Below, piece after piece: positions 1 through 9,677 of a DNA stretch of 18,257 nt; position 1 is the stretch's first letter, and the number at the start of each line of letters is the position of its first letter. A program made the translations under genes and the position numbers. Where the stretch lies: positions 8,061 to 26,317 of the forward strand of contig NW_003134393.1 of the NCBI RefSeq assembly GCF_000003605.2, given 5' to 3'. The DNA is from Saccoglossus kowalevskii (lineage: Eukaryota > Hemichordata > Enteropneusta > Harrimaniidae). The notes below the pieces were generated by a model. It ran no database searches and was not told the DNA's origin. It saw only the letters and a list, made by a program, of their open reading frames with translations.

Positions 1-456
1 GGCAACCAAACCAGTATGGCGTCAATTCTGGGCTCCCTTAAAAACAACAACTCTGTACGTATATTTGTTATTAGACGCCAGAAATACCAAATGGACATCA
101 TAAATGACATGTTGAAGCACAACAGTCATATTAAAATGCTCGTTATTATCAGCGATAATGAGAACGCTGACATGTTGAACATGAATCCAGAATTTGACGA
201 ATCCGCGTTTAAACGATTTGACTGTGATAAATTGTACAAACATGAACTCGGGAATGTCCCATATACCCTCACTATTGATAATTGGTTCAGAGACATAATT
301 AACTTCGAGAACAGTACTCCTATAAAGAGTGACATAGACTGTGTTGAGTATGCTCAAAAAATGTTCTTCGAAGTCGTAATGCCTGAAATACGCGCTTTTG
401 GCTTGTATGTGCGAATCCTTGAACGTACAAACCTTCCAAGCTGTACCACCACCTAG
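1..456 (+). CDS. Unrecognised open frame, 5' end outside the window
   Basis: The frame is open from the first base of the window to a TAG at 454-456, so the protein may begin upstream; the first ATG is at 16 (146 residues). I do not recognise the family. The predicted fold near the start looks alpha/beta: a hydrophobic strand (VRIFVIRR), a helix-like stretch (QMDIINDMLKHN), then another hydrophobic strand (IKMLVIIS), followed by an acidic, Asn-rich part and a charged C-terminal half. No signal peptide or membrane segment is visible. Its base composition is less AT-rich than the DNA that follows, and about 150 sense codons in a row are unlikely by chance at this composition. A second open frame overlaps its 3' end (398-580) in another frame, which may mean a frameshift in a decayed gene. 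It could be a host exon, or a transposon or virus-derived remnant. Confidence 0.4.
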   Translation, partial: GNQTSMASILGSLKNNNSVRIFVIRRQKYQMDIINDMLKHNSHIKMLVIISDNENADMLNMNPEFDESAFKRFDCDKLYKHELGNVPYTLTIDNWFRDIINFENSTPIKSDIDCVEYAQKMFFEVVMPEIRAFGLYVRILERTNLPSCTTT

Positions 457-580
457 CTTGGGCTCAGTAACATCAAAATACTACTCCGGAAGTAAAATAA
501 ACGTGTATATTGCCTTTGTTACTGAAATAAGTAACAACACATTGCAATACGAAAAAGTAGTTCAATGTACAGTGGTGTAA
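398..580 (+). CDS. Open frame overlapping the previous one, possible shifted continuation
   Basis: This frame is open from just after a TAA at 377-379 to a TAA at 578-580; the first ATG in frame is at 407. It overlaps the end of the 1-456 frame in a different phase. Its C-terminal part (PPPSLGS, then SKYYSGSKINVYIAFVTE) looks like ordinary protein rather than random AT-rich translation. Either the real coding frame changes between about 398 and 454 because of an indel, or the two frames are unrelated and this one is chance. No family is recognised and no ribosomal slippage signal is evident. Confidence 0.2.
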   Translation: MACMCESLNVQTFQAVPPPSLGSVTSKYYSGSKINVYIAFVTEISNNTLQYEKVVQCTVV

Positions 581-924
581 TATATTGATTCGCACTCAGA
601 AAAAAATGGTGGGCGAGCGGTCTGCCAATGACCGAACCACATCTCACTTTATAACAAGTAGCTAATAAACCTATGAAGTGACTTTTTGTGTAACTGGAAC
701 GGAGAAAATACTTTAAAAAGATTTACGATTCATAACGCGGTGTTGCGTATTGCTCCCTTTCAATTTCACAATACATTTTTAAAGCGTTTGAATGTATGAA
801 ACCATTCCTATTTCATAATAAATAAACGAAACATGAATGAAACGTCTCATACTCATCAATAGTTGTAAGCGATATATCACATGTGACAGCAATTGAGGTT
901 AATGTTCTTGTCGTGCATTGTAAT
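581..924. other. Non-coding stretch
   Basis: AT-rich DNA with no gene, repeat or motif that I can support. It contains AATAAA-like hexamers (for example around 820) but no transcript context to give them meaning. Confidence 0.4.
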
Positions 925-1088
925 CCATTGGTGATCGTGCAATATGCATTTTCGCGAAAGTCACGAAGTTTATAATATTCCAAGATATTATTTACGACAT
1001 CATGCCTTCCGTTTTTCACGACTTTCACTAATCGTTCGAAGTCAAAATCAACGATGCGAAAATCAAATCTCAAATAACTACAATCCAT
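813..1088 (-). CDS. Short open frame partly inside a duplicated unit, doubtful
   Basis: A 91-residue frame starting at the ATG complementary to 1086-1088, with a stop directly upstream in frame. The N-terminal part is rich in Asp, Phe and Arg; the C-terminal part has Thr and Cys. I do not recognise it. Its first half lies in copy 1 of a 259-bp tandem duplication; the equivalent frame in copy 2 (about 1200-1345) is broken by several stops, which argues against selection for protein. It could be an exon remnant with one decayed copy, or chance. Confidence 0.15.
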   Translation of the reverse strand: MDCSYLRFDFRIVDFDFERLVKVVKNGRHDVVNNILEYYKLRDFRENAYCTITNGLQCTTRTLTSIAVTCDISLTTIDEYETFHSCFVYLL

Positions 1089-1184
1089 TTAGTTATTGCA
1101 AATATTGATTTATTTTTTAGACTTCATTTTTAATTACTCAAGCATTACTGCATGTCGCCTAGACTGCCTACAGTCGGTCGTGCC
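925..1184. repeat. Tandem duplication, copy 1 (~259 bp)
   Basis: This segment is repeated immediately downstream with high identity. Shared landmarks include CAATATGCATTTTCGCGAAA at 940 and 1198 (offset 258), the stretch ending TTTTTTAGACTTCATTTTTA, and CAGTCGGTCGTGCC at the right end (1171-1184 and 1430-1443, offset 259). Substitutions and small indels separate the copies, so the event is not recent. Confidence 0.85.
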
Positions 1185-1443
1185 ATGGTTAATCGGGCAA
1201 TATGCATTTTCGCGAAAGTCACGAAGTTTAAAATATTCCATGATATTATTTTTCGATTTCATGCCTTCCGTTTGCCACGATTTTCACTAATTGTTCGAAG
1301 CAAAAACCAATGATTTGAAATTAAAATCTCAAATAACTACAGTCCATTTACTTATCCCAAATATTGATTTATTTTTTAGACTTCATTTTTAATTACTCAA
1401 ACATTACTGCATTTCGCCTAGACTGCTTACAGTCGGTCGTGCC
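1185..1443. repeat. Tandem duplication, copy 2 (~259 bp)
   Basis: Second copy of the unit at 925-1184, head to tail. It ends with the same CAGTCGGTCGTGCC sequence, which here doubles as the left arm of an 18-bp inverted repeat with 1538-1555. Confidence 0.85.
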
Positions 1444-1555
1444 TAGTATCAAACTGTTATTATTAATAAATATTGTGTAAAAACGTAATAGGCGTGATTA
1501 AATTGCGAACCGCGGAACAGGAAGTAAGGAGTGCCGTTAGGCACGACCGACTGTA
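1428..1555. mobile_element. Small element with 18-bp terminal inverted repeats and TA ends (MITE-like)
   Basis: TACAGTCGGTCGTGCCTA at 1428-1445 is the exact reverse complement of 1538-1555, so a ~124-128-bp segment is bounded by perfect inverted repeats. Each side reads TA then CAGT inward, the arrangement expected of a Tc1/mariner/pogo-type non-autonomous element with a TA target duplication. No coding sequence lies inside. A third copy of the arm (1169-1184) sits at the end of the upstream tandem unit, so the true element could instead run from 1169 to 1555 (387 bp) and include one tandem copy. Family assignment is inference from terminal bases only. Confidence 0.5.
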
Positions 1556-1589
1556 CGGTGCTGCAATTCACTGGTAAGATTTCTTTGTT

Positions 1590-1895
1590 TTGAGTGTACT
1601 ATACGCGATCGCGACACTTTCCACAGCAGTTTTCGATATCATGACACAAAGAAATTCTGACGAATGCATTATAAAAAAAATACCAGCGAGACAATATCAC
1701 AAACTACACAGAGAGGAGATATATGTTCCTCAGCATGCCGTGTTGAAGAACTTGTTTCGAAACCAGGGACCCCCCACTTTCAGTTGCCATTTTTTTTTAG
1801 ATGAAAATGCCTCCGACCTTTGCAATAACTCTCGCTTAGTTTGTTGTAATTTCTGCCTGAGTCGTATTCATTGTGTTCATAACGTGGACAACTAA
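1590..1895 (+). CDS. Unrecognised open frame, doubtful
   Basis: A run of about 106 sense codons from just after a TAA at 1575-1577 to a TAA ending at 1895; the first ATG in frame is at 1641. The middle is charged (KKIPARQYHKLHREE) and the C-terminal end is Cys-rich, with CC and CNFC spacing but no complete zinc-finger pattern. It lies right of the MITE-like element and overlaps the start of the next open frame by about 20 bases in a different phase. A T-run followed by AG at 1791-1800 resembles a splice acceptor. No family is recognised. Confidence 0.18.
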   Translation: MSVLYAIATLSTAVFDIMTQRNSDECIIKKIPARQYHKLHREEIYVPQHAVLKNLFRNQGPPTFSCHFFLDENASDLCNNSRLVCCNFCLSRIHCVHNVDN

Positions 1896-2256
1896 CACAT
1901 ACAGGGGGTCATTTAGAATACATTTGCTTATGTATTATGTTAATACATTGTATTTCGTGACCTCAGCATCAACTATGAATTATTCATATCAACTAATGTT
2001 TCGCATTTCCCACCAAACGTCTACGGCGCTCGAATGTCCAGGAAACACAATTACATTAGGCCCGAGGACTGTTGATAGTCTACATGCCGCTCTTAACCAC
2101 GCGAGTGGTATGGGTAATAACTGTTTTTGTATTGTTCTAATTTATTGTGTTGCAGTTGGATTTGATCACAATATGTGTTATTATTGCGTTGCGCAATCAC
2201 ATCTGTACTCAATATTAGCTATTTTTGGTCAATCGATTCATAGTAGTACTAAGTGA
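1873..2256 (+). CDS. Unrecognised open frame, doubtful
   Basis: A 127-residue frame from an ATG at 1873 to a TGA at 2254-2256, one of the longest in the window outside transposons. It is hydrophobic and aromatic with many Cys, Tyr and Ser, and has a possible membrane-like stretch near its end (CFCIVLIYCVAVGF). I do not recognise it. It overlaps the 1590-1895 frame, and together with 1-580 it makes the left 2.3 kb unusually rich in long open frames. Chance occurrence at this length is not negligible over 18 kb in six frames. Confidence 0.18.
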   Translation: MFITWTTNTYRGSFRIHLLMYYVNTLYFVTSASTMNYSYQLMFRISHQTSTALECPGNTITLGPRTVDSLHAALNHASGMGNNCFCIVLIYCVAVGFDHNMCYYCVAQSHLYSILAIFGQSIHSSTK

Positions 2257-3900
2257 ACAAAAATAAATCGAGATTTAGCTGTTGTAAAAAACAGCAATGA
2301 TGCAATAATAACTAATATAAATTTTACTTGAGTACATTAGATTACTAACGTGTGAAACACTGACGTTGTAATACGCATCATTTACCATTTAATTATGTGT
2401 TACATTAATTATTACGAATTCCAAAGAACTTGAGCGCAATTCTGTATTACTCAAAACTCTGTAAATTACTCGTACTGAAATCAGTAATATCAATACATTC
2501 CGAAAATATTTTTTTTTGCATTTTAGAAAGTTGTAGATGTCTTATCGTTATCATAATTATATATTTTGTACATAGTTTTAAATTGATGTTATAACTTCTT
2601 GATTAACGTATTTTTGGGGAAAATCTTATTATTTAGATTTTTGTTAGTTGATGTATTTTAATTATTACTGTGTAATTGATTTAGAAGTTCGTATATAGTT
2701 GTAAATTTATATTTATGTATATGCATTTGCATTTCCAAATATGTGTGTTTGTGTATACAATATATTGCAAAAAACACATATAATACATGTCTGTATTATA
2801 TTTATTTTTGCCTGCACGTTTTTAATAGCAAATAAATCTAAAAATGTCTTTATATTTTGACATATGTCATCTTAAGTCATTGTATGTGGTATTGTATATG
2901 GTAACGCACAGTTTAATCAATATATAATTTGTATAAACCAAATGATTCTCCAGTACATAACATATTTTAATCACCAAGCAATATATTTATACACTATATT
3001 TGTAGGTATTATCCAATATTATTATATATTTCATACAATAGCAAGTGCAACTATCAAGATATTTTGATTTGTCGTGAACTTGCCATTTGTATCAATGTTG
3101 CATTATAACTATTGTAAGGTCGAATGTAAGTAATTTTATCTATGCAATGTATACCTCAATTTAAGCTTCCAAAACAGTTGGTTTCTTGCTACATATAATA
3201 AAAATGGGTATAATGAATTAAAACGATTCGTCTGATGTGTTGATAATTTTATTACGTTTATGTGACAGAAGCAGTTTTGCAATTATTCTGACGATGACAA
3301 TATCAAGATAGATGCAAGACTGACTGTATATTTTGTATAAGGCTTCTGTTTGTCAGTAAAAAAATTAGAAACAATTATTTCAAATTCATTATAACCAGCA
3401 TTAGTTTCCTATATCCCACATAAAATATTTTGAACTGCTACTTGTCACCTTAAAACATTATTACTAACTCCTATCCCCACTTCTCAATTTATATAATGCC
3501 ACTCAAAACCTTTGACCCAATTCATAGATACGCCGATTAACATATCGCCTTTGCAAGAGCTGTGATTAAATTATGGAATAAACTACATTAAATGAACTAT
3601 TTACTTATCCCGACTAGCCTTTCCGTGGTCAGAGAAAGTTATGTGACCTATAACCTTTTAATTTGCATATTGTTGGGCCAAAGAATATACCACTTTTATC
3701 GAGTATGTCAATCAAATATCTCACAGAAAGGTTATTAACCTATCGTTAAAACATTGATAAAACGCATTTTTGCACGCTGTAACCTAGGCATAAATAAACT
3801 CTTATAAAACAATACTTCTAATCAACTATATTTTTGCGGAATTAAAGATAGTTTGATATAATAGTTTTAATAATAAAATGCAAACTTGGGTTGGATATTA
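2257..3900. other. AT-rich non-coding stretch
   Basis: Very AT-rich DNA with short T and TA runs (for example 2500-2900). I find no open frame of note, no RNA gene and no recognisable transposon. Confidence 0.5.
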
Positions 3901-3905
3901 ATGTA

Positions 3906-3948
3906 GCGCCCTCTGTATCTCGTTATAAAACATAGTACCGAGGGCGTC
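3906..3948. repeat. Imperfect inverted repeat with GCGCCCTCT-type arms
   Basis: GCGCCCTCTGTA at 3906-3917 pairs with TACCGAGGGCGT at 3936-3947 at 10 of 12 positions, around an 18-base spacer. The arms stand out as GC-rich in AT-rich DNA. The minus-strand reading CAGAGGGCGCT resembles the right half of the CTCF consensus (AGRKGGCRS), but the left half of that consensus is absent, so binding is only a possibility. It may equally be the terminal repeat of a small element. Confidence 0.5.
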
Positions 3949-3974
3949 AGTATTAAATCACTGTTGATCATGTG

Positions 3975-3996
3975 ACACATTGTAGTTGCAATGTGT
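3975..3996. repeat. Perfect 8-bp inverted repeat (hairpin)
   Basis: ACACATTG at 3975-3982 and CAATGTGT at 3989-3996 are exact reverse complements around the 6-base loop TAGTTG. It lies 26 bases from the GC-armed inverted repeat to its left, downstream of the 3' end of the minus-strand retrotransposon remnant; on the minus strand an AATAAA follows it at its left flank side. Confidence 0.55.
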
Positions 3997-4412
3997 TTAT
4001 TTCTGTAACTCCACACTTTAACTGTAGTTTTTATGTAGATTTTGTGAAAGAAACAGTTTTATATTCGTATGCATATTAGTGACAAACATATGCTTAAATA
4101 CAATCGGGCAAATGCAGATTAGTAATTCGTTACATTTTTCGGTACCAGACATTTCTGAACACAGAGTTTGGCTGAGTACTACTCGTGTTATTTACTGATA
4201 GTTAAAGCATTACGCATTACTAACGAGGACGCCTGTTTGGAGTCGAGGTTCAAGTAAACATCCCTTGGGCCGGTAACTACTGACAGTCTCCGCGTTGCCG
4301 TAATTTAACTGCGGGTTTTATGCTAATTGTTGTCCATGGTGCTCGTTTGTATCGATGTTTAACAACAAGACAAGGCAACTTTCGGTTTTAAAATAGATCA
4401 TACCTGCCACCT

Positions 4413-5811
4413 TTACAGTAGGATGCGAAGTGTGTTATCCTCGATTTTACATAGTGCGTCCTCTACCGTCCACATAATCCCAAATTCAGGCAGTTTGTTC
4501 ATGATCCGGGAACATTCATATTCTGTTTCAAGCCTCGACTTGATACTTTGAATACAAATTTCCAGAGGCTTTGTTTTGCCTTTTATTACGACGGCTGACA
4601 TGAATTACAACCTTAGCAATGCACGCTAAGAAACAAAATATACCTTGTGCCTTGCTCGAATTAAAGTGTTTCGAGCGATGGGGTGGTAAAATAGTGAACC
4701 ACCAGATAGGAATGCGAATGTCTGGTTGAAGCAGACGTGACGTGATATTATTAAAATAGTGGAGTAAGGCGCTATTTGATGAACAAACATAAAATATATG
4801 TTAAAGTGTGTCAACTTCATCACAAAACGGACATTTATCTGAATTGTTCAAACGAGCTTTGAAAAGAAATATCCCCGTTGGAAAGGCACCATGGGCGATA
4901 CGCCACTGCAGATCCACATTTTTTCAATGACTAATGCTTCATTGCAATCCTTGAAGTTGGGTTTAGCATTTTCAGGCAGACTAAGGATGACACGCCAAAC
5001 AGTGTAAAGTTTTTGTGGGTGTTGTGTTATTGAGAGGAAACGTATTAGATATTTATAGATTGCGCCCTTTTCAAACTTATATAGTGGCAAATTTAGTTCA
5101 TCACAAAAGTGCAGCTCGAAGCTATGATGTGAAAGAGATTGATTACACTTACCATGCCCCTTGAAGTAAGTGTTGATAGTATCTTTCCATTTAGTAGGAA
5201 TATAATCGTGAATAACATTGATACTAGGATGGGGAATACGCTCCGAGTCGATTGCAATTTTATCCGACATATCAGCGGCCTTCAACCAAGTTTTATTTGT
5301 TTCTGAGACAAAATCACATATTTTGGTTATTCACGCGTCTACAAAGTGTCTGAGCGCAAAAGGCTCATTTCTTATGGGATGTATGATGAGTGGTTTATTA
5401 AAGAGTGGCCCATTAAGAATATCAGTTACGTTATTATCATTGAATTTACGCACTTTATCTACAGATTCCCAACACTGAAATAAAATAATGGCAATCTATG
5501 TAAAGGTGTTTGGATAGTCGTAGATAGTAGTTGACTTGCATATGAATATTACTTGCTTGCATAAAAAGGTAGTCTGTGAACTTAAAACAGGGGTGGTCAT
5601 GATTATTATATAGATATATTTGAATATAGGAAAGTCGCATTGTACTTATGCGTGTTGGAAGGGGAGATACAGTGTTGCGGGCAGATACTTAATGTCGGCC
5701 TTGCCAAAAGAAATCGAGCAGCATTTTCTGTACCTTCAGAACCACGTCCGATGGCGGCACAAGTCTAATAAAGCAGTAAACTAACTGTGGTGAGATGAGA
5801 TTATTAATAAT
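4413..5811 (-). pseudogene. Tx1/L1-like non-LTR retrotransposon, 3' part of the pol ORF, decayed
   Basis: Read on the minus strand in shifting frames, the segment gives the end of a non-LTR pol. It begins with INNLISPQLVY (from 5808) and KMLLDFFWQGRH (FFWQGRH at 5692-5712), the typical region after the RT core in Tx1/L1-like elements. There follow blocks with PLIIHPIRNEPF and TKWKDTINTYF, and LQWRIAHGAFPTG near 4900. A C-terminal CPFC-x-H-x-C motif is at 4783-4833, and the ORF ends at a TAA at 4413-4415. Endonuclease and most of the RT are missing, so it is 5'-truncated; AT-rich DNA abuts it at ~5812. In-frame stops include 5331-5333 and 4801-4803 (inside the CCHC), and frames change near 4920 and 4600. 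The longest intact piece is 4848-5285. I cannot place the 3' end of the untranslated part. Confidence 0.85.
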
Positions 5812-6302
5812 ATTATATTATAATATATTACCTACACTATATGACTTAATCAATGAAAATATTTGGCATGTTTACATTGCCTGTAGTGTAAACGGAAGGT
5901 AAGGTATGGTAGGTGAATTTTTTTGGCGTCGGCGTACTATTTGACTTGTGGGCGTGATAACTTAATTAATTGTTACATGTATATTGTCTATCAAAGCCTT
6001 ATTTTGTTGTTACTATATTGTTTGGAAAGACAAACTTTTCTAAGCAAGATTAGTATTTTAGTGGTGGTCGTGTTGGCATGTTTGTGTAACTAATGCGAAG
6101 CTGAGGCACTTTATCAACAGTAGCCAGAAGTGCATGATAAATTCTCATTAATCGAGTCCATAATAAGACACTGGTTTCAGTGACCACGCCTTCTTTTTGT
6201 TACAAAATACAAGGACAGTGGACACGACGAACAACACGAGTAACAGATTTGAACGCGACTTTTTATTATTTTTTGTTACCCTGCGTTTTTTATAATATAT
6301 TA
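5812..6302. other. Non-coding gap between two retrotransposon remnants
   Basis: Starts with a TA-only low-complexity stretch (5801-5829) at the truncated 5' end of the minus-strand element. The rest has no open frame or motif that I can support. Confidence 0.45.
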
Positions 6303-7518
6303 GCCTTCATTCATGAATGATTCAGAAATTATTTGATAAACAGAAAACAATACGTGTGTTATGATTCCATACATTTTACTTCCAAGCCAATTGAATTTAG
6401 GGTGCCACATGGGTCCATTGTGAGCCCTCTACCTTTTATTCTATACCCTAATGATTTTTCATCTAAAAAGCTAGATAATATATGCTGATGACACTTGCCT
6501 ATTTTATTCATATGAAAATATTGGGAGGATTGAGAGTGTAATAAACGAGGAAATTGCTCATGCTAGCAAGTGATTTAAAGCCAATAAATTTCATGTAAAC
6601 ATTAAAAAACTAACTATATGTTAATGGGTACTACCAGAAATACTAGATCAGATATTAATATTGGTGTAAAACTTGATTCAACTCCACTGGACCGGGTTCA
6701 TGATACAAACTTTTTTGGTTTCCGTATAGATGAAAACCTATCATGGAAGCAACACATTGACTATATTCTCTCCGTGTGTTCAAGAAATCTTGGTGTTTTA
6801 ACAGAGTTAAACACTTTCTACTTGAGCACACCTTGTTTACATTATATTCAATTTTAATCGTTCCATATATGAGCTATGGAATTCTAGCATGGGGTTCCAC
6901 CATGAAAGTTCACTTAAACAGGTTACCGGTATCTTTTTCAAAAATACCACAGTAACAGTTCATATCGAACTAATACACATACTCTTTTCAAAAAATTCAA
7001 AGTACTCAATATCTTTGATATGTACAAATACGAACTTGCTACTTTCATGTATAAATATGTAAATGATTTGCTACCATGATATATTTACCAAGCACTCAAA
7101 GTGCCATTTATATGACACAAGAAATAAAAATAAATTCAAACTTCCTAAACTGAGCGAAACGTTTTGTCAGAAAAGTATATTATTTTCAGTTGCACAACTT
7201 TGGAATGAAGTTCAGAACACGTTGAAAGAGCTGCGCAGTGTTGGGAGATATAAAGATGCATTTAAAACATTACTATTAAACCAAAACTCTTAAATCAATG
7301 AATTGATTCATACTGTTAGAATATATATTTTGTTATTCACCACTATTATTAGTTTTGTATTACTTTATTTTCACAGGGGAATCTAGTTGACGGGACAATT
7401 TTGCTCTTTTTGATTTCCCCCACTCTGTATTTAGTGTGTTAAACTCATGTAAAGATGATTTATTTATTGTATTATTACGAGTGGAAATAAAATTATTTTT
7501 CTTTACTTTACTTTACTT
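6303..7518 (+). pseudogene. Jockey-superfamily (CR1/Daphne-like) non-LTR retrotransposon, 3' fragment, decayed
   Basis: Translation in shifting frames gives the C-terminal half of a reverse transcriptase. FRNYLINRKQYV starts at 6321, VPHGS at 6402-6416 corresponds to the usual GVPQGS box, and FILYPNDF follows. The catalytic YADD is at 6481-6492. Then come the palm/thumb pieces LDRVHDTNFFGFRIDENLSW (ORF 6618-6857), MSYGILAWGS near 6870, and a C-terminal domain (ORF 7063-7293) with YDTRNKNKFKLP and QLWNEV, ending in TAA at 7291-7293. A 3' untranslated part ends in GGAAATAAAATT and a TTTAC short tandem repeat (~7499-7518), the kind of tail seen in this superfamily. TGA replaces Trp at 6318-6320 and 6571-6573, and frameshifts occur before 6481, in the A-run at 6604-6609 and near 6840. 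It is a dead 5'-truncated copy. Clade assignment below superfamily is uncertain. Confidence 0.85.
7499..7518 (+). repeat. TTTAC short tandem tail of the non-LTR element
   Basis: Four imperfect copies of a five-base unit follow directly after GGAAATAAAATTATTTTT. This position matches the 3' terminus of CR1/Jockey-type elements, which end in short tandem repeats instead of long poly(A). Confidence 0.6.
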
Positions 7519-9677
7519 ACTAAATCACTTTACATTAGTTGACGTATTAATGTCTCGGCATTGTTGTGTCCTATATTACACAAGCAATATTTCAATTTTG
7601 AAAGCAAATCTACAAAAATATCAAATTATTTGAAATAGAAAATTTGAATGTGTTAAGAGTTGGACAAATCGAATCCTCAATTTTTCTAGAATCATTAGTT
7701 GCATGAACTCCTATTTACCTTGTATTTTAAAGTGACGATTTCATAACATTACCCTGGCGTAACTACCTAATATTATACATTGTATAACGTATTGTTTATT
7801 TATTGCACGATGCCTTGTCTGAATAATGTTGATTTAACTCTTGTTCCAGTGCTGTGCCATTAGGTACCCAAATCTTGGGATTGTAGTATATTTCCCTCTG
7901 TGGCTTTTCAAGTACATCGAGCCGGATTTTAGTCTTTTATAGAACATCGAATATTATCTTCGGAAATCATAAAAGGACATTAGCTGTGATGATGTGATTG
8001 TGTGTACATTGACGCCAAGTGTATTATAAATTTATCGCGCTTACTGTAACTTTAGTTTAGCTGGAATTAATTGTTTACATCATAAACCAATGCTAGATGA
8101 GGTTGATGATTAACCAATTATAGTATTTATATACTGTTAGTTATTATGGGGATCCTCCAGTGACATGTATGAGGTTTTGTAATATACAGATCGTCCAGAC
8201 TTTGGATAGAAAGATTCTTTTAAGTAATGAGGTTTGCTAACATCGGAACAGACATCAGTAAAAATGTAGTAGATTTTGTATTATGCGTCTTAATTTTTGT
8301 ATTAAACTCAATACTGATCCTTTTATACAGTTAATTATCCAGTATACCATTATTATACATGCTCTGCAAGCATGCCACTGTATTTCTGTTTTTCAAACTG
8401 AACGTTAAACCCTTACTCAGTTTAGAAGCCTGTATAATCAACAAAGATGCATTTAATGCATTTAACTAATTGGTAGTTTTGAATTTTAACACAAAATTCA
8501 TCTATTACCTTCATGGTTCAATTTGTAAGGTTTCGAGTATCAAGATACCGGAGGTTATTTTACCCCCAAAAAAATCCTCTGGAATGTTCTGCATGCATTG
8601 TACATTTTTGACGGTAACAAAAACAGTGTTTTGGACAAAAATTTAAATATATGCTGCAAGAGATAATTTTCATGAATACATTCTTACAATGTAGTACTAG
8701 AGCTTTCAGAAAATATATAACTCCATGGGCATTAAACGTTATTTCCAATGTTAATTATGTCTCAACCATGTGTGATTTGCAAACATTAATTATATGCGTA
8801 CATGTACATAATGGCTGATTTTTCCACTTTGAACACTCAGAATTGACGACAACATGCGAAACTTATACCACCATATAGAAATGAACATTTTAGGACATGT
8901 TCTACATTTATGTACAAGGGGAGATTAAACTCCTAAAATAAGGCCCTTTTTCAGGGTTAACCTTTCGCCTATAGTACATGGTCATCGTAAGACGAAGAAA
9001 GTAGTGAAATGGTAAGCAAAGAAACGAGTACTTTCCTAGTAAATGCTTTACAGAAACAAGTCAAAATGTAGTATTACTGTAATCCACATTGTACGTTCAA
9101 GAATTGCCAAAGATTTCTCTCAAGCGATGTTATTTCCGATAATCTCTACAATGTGTTGATTAAATCGAAGTTGGTGCGTTAAATAACTGTTTAATGTGTG
9201 AAATTCTAGTTTCATACTAGAACTTCGGATATTATAAGGAAATTATCAGGGTTAAGGCAATCCTTTTGTATTTAGGAAAACATAGCTATACTTTTATTAA
9301 ATCGCGATTGTTTTGTTCAAGATGTACTAATTTCCTTTCGAGATCAAATGGATTTCATTATGGTGAGTGGGTGAGCCAATTTAATTCGTTTCTCGGGTAA
9401 TATGAAAAGGAAAGAAACGAAATAAAAATCACAACAATTAACCAAATTAAAAACGCAAAGCCATTATATTTATACAAAAATAAAATGTCAGCCTACAGAC
9501 TGGATTGAGATCAGCAAGCGGCAAAAACAAGAGCTCAACGACATTTTCTGAGTATACGAATAACATGATGAAATATTCTCATGTGAAAGAAGGCTTTTTT
9601 ACTTTATTTTACAAAAGATACATGTAATGTTAACTTGATCAAATTATGTTGATGCATAACGATGTTCTGCGAACGGG
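7519..9677. other. Long AT-rich non-coding stretch
   Basis: About 2.2 kb without any open frame, RNA gene or transposon motif that I can recognise. Small local features only: CCCAAATCTTGGG, a 5-bp-arm dyad near 7868, and a direct repeat of ATGCATTTA near 8448-8466. Confidence 0.45.

Noticed and set aside
22-357. 111-residue minus-strand open frame
   Set aside because: It is the antisense shadow of the 1-456 frame; composition and pattern fit the plus strand better. Not certain, because neither is identified.
3906-3948. Bona fide CTCF site
   Set aside because: Only half of the consensus is matched; kept as an inverted repeat instead.
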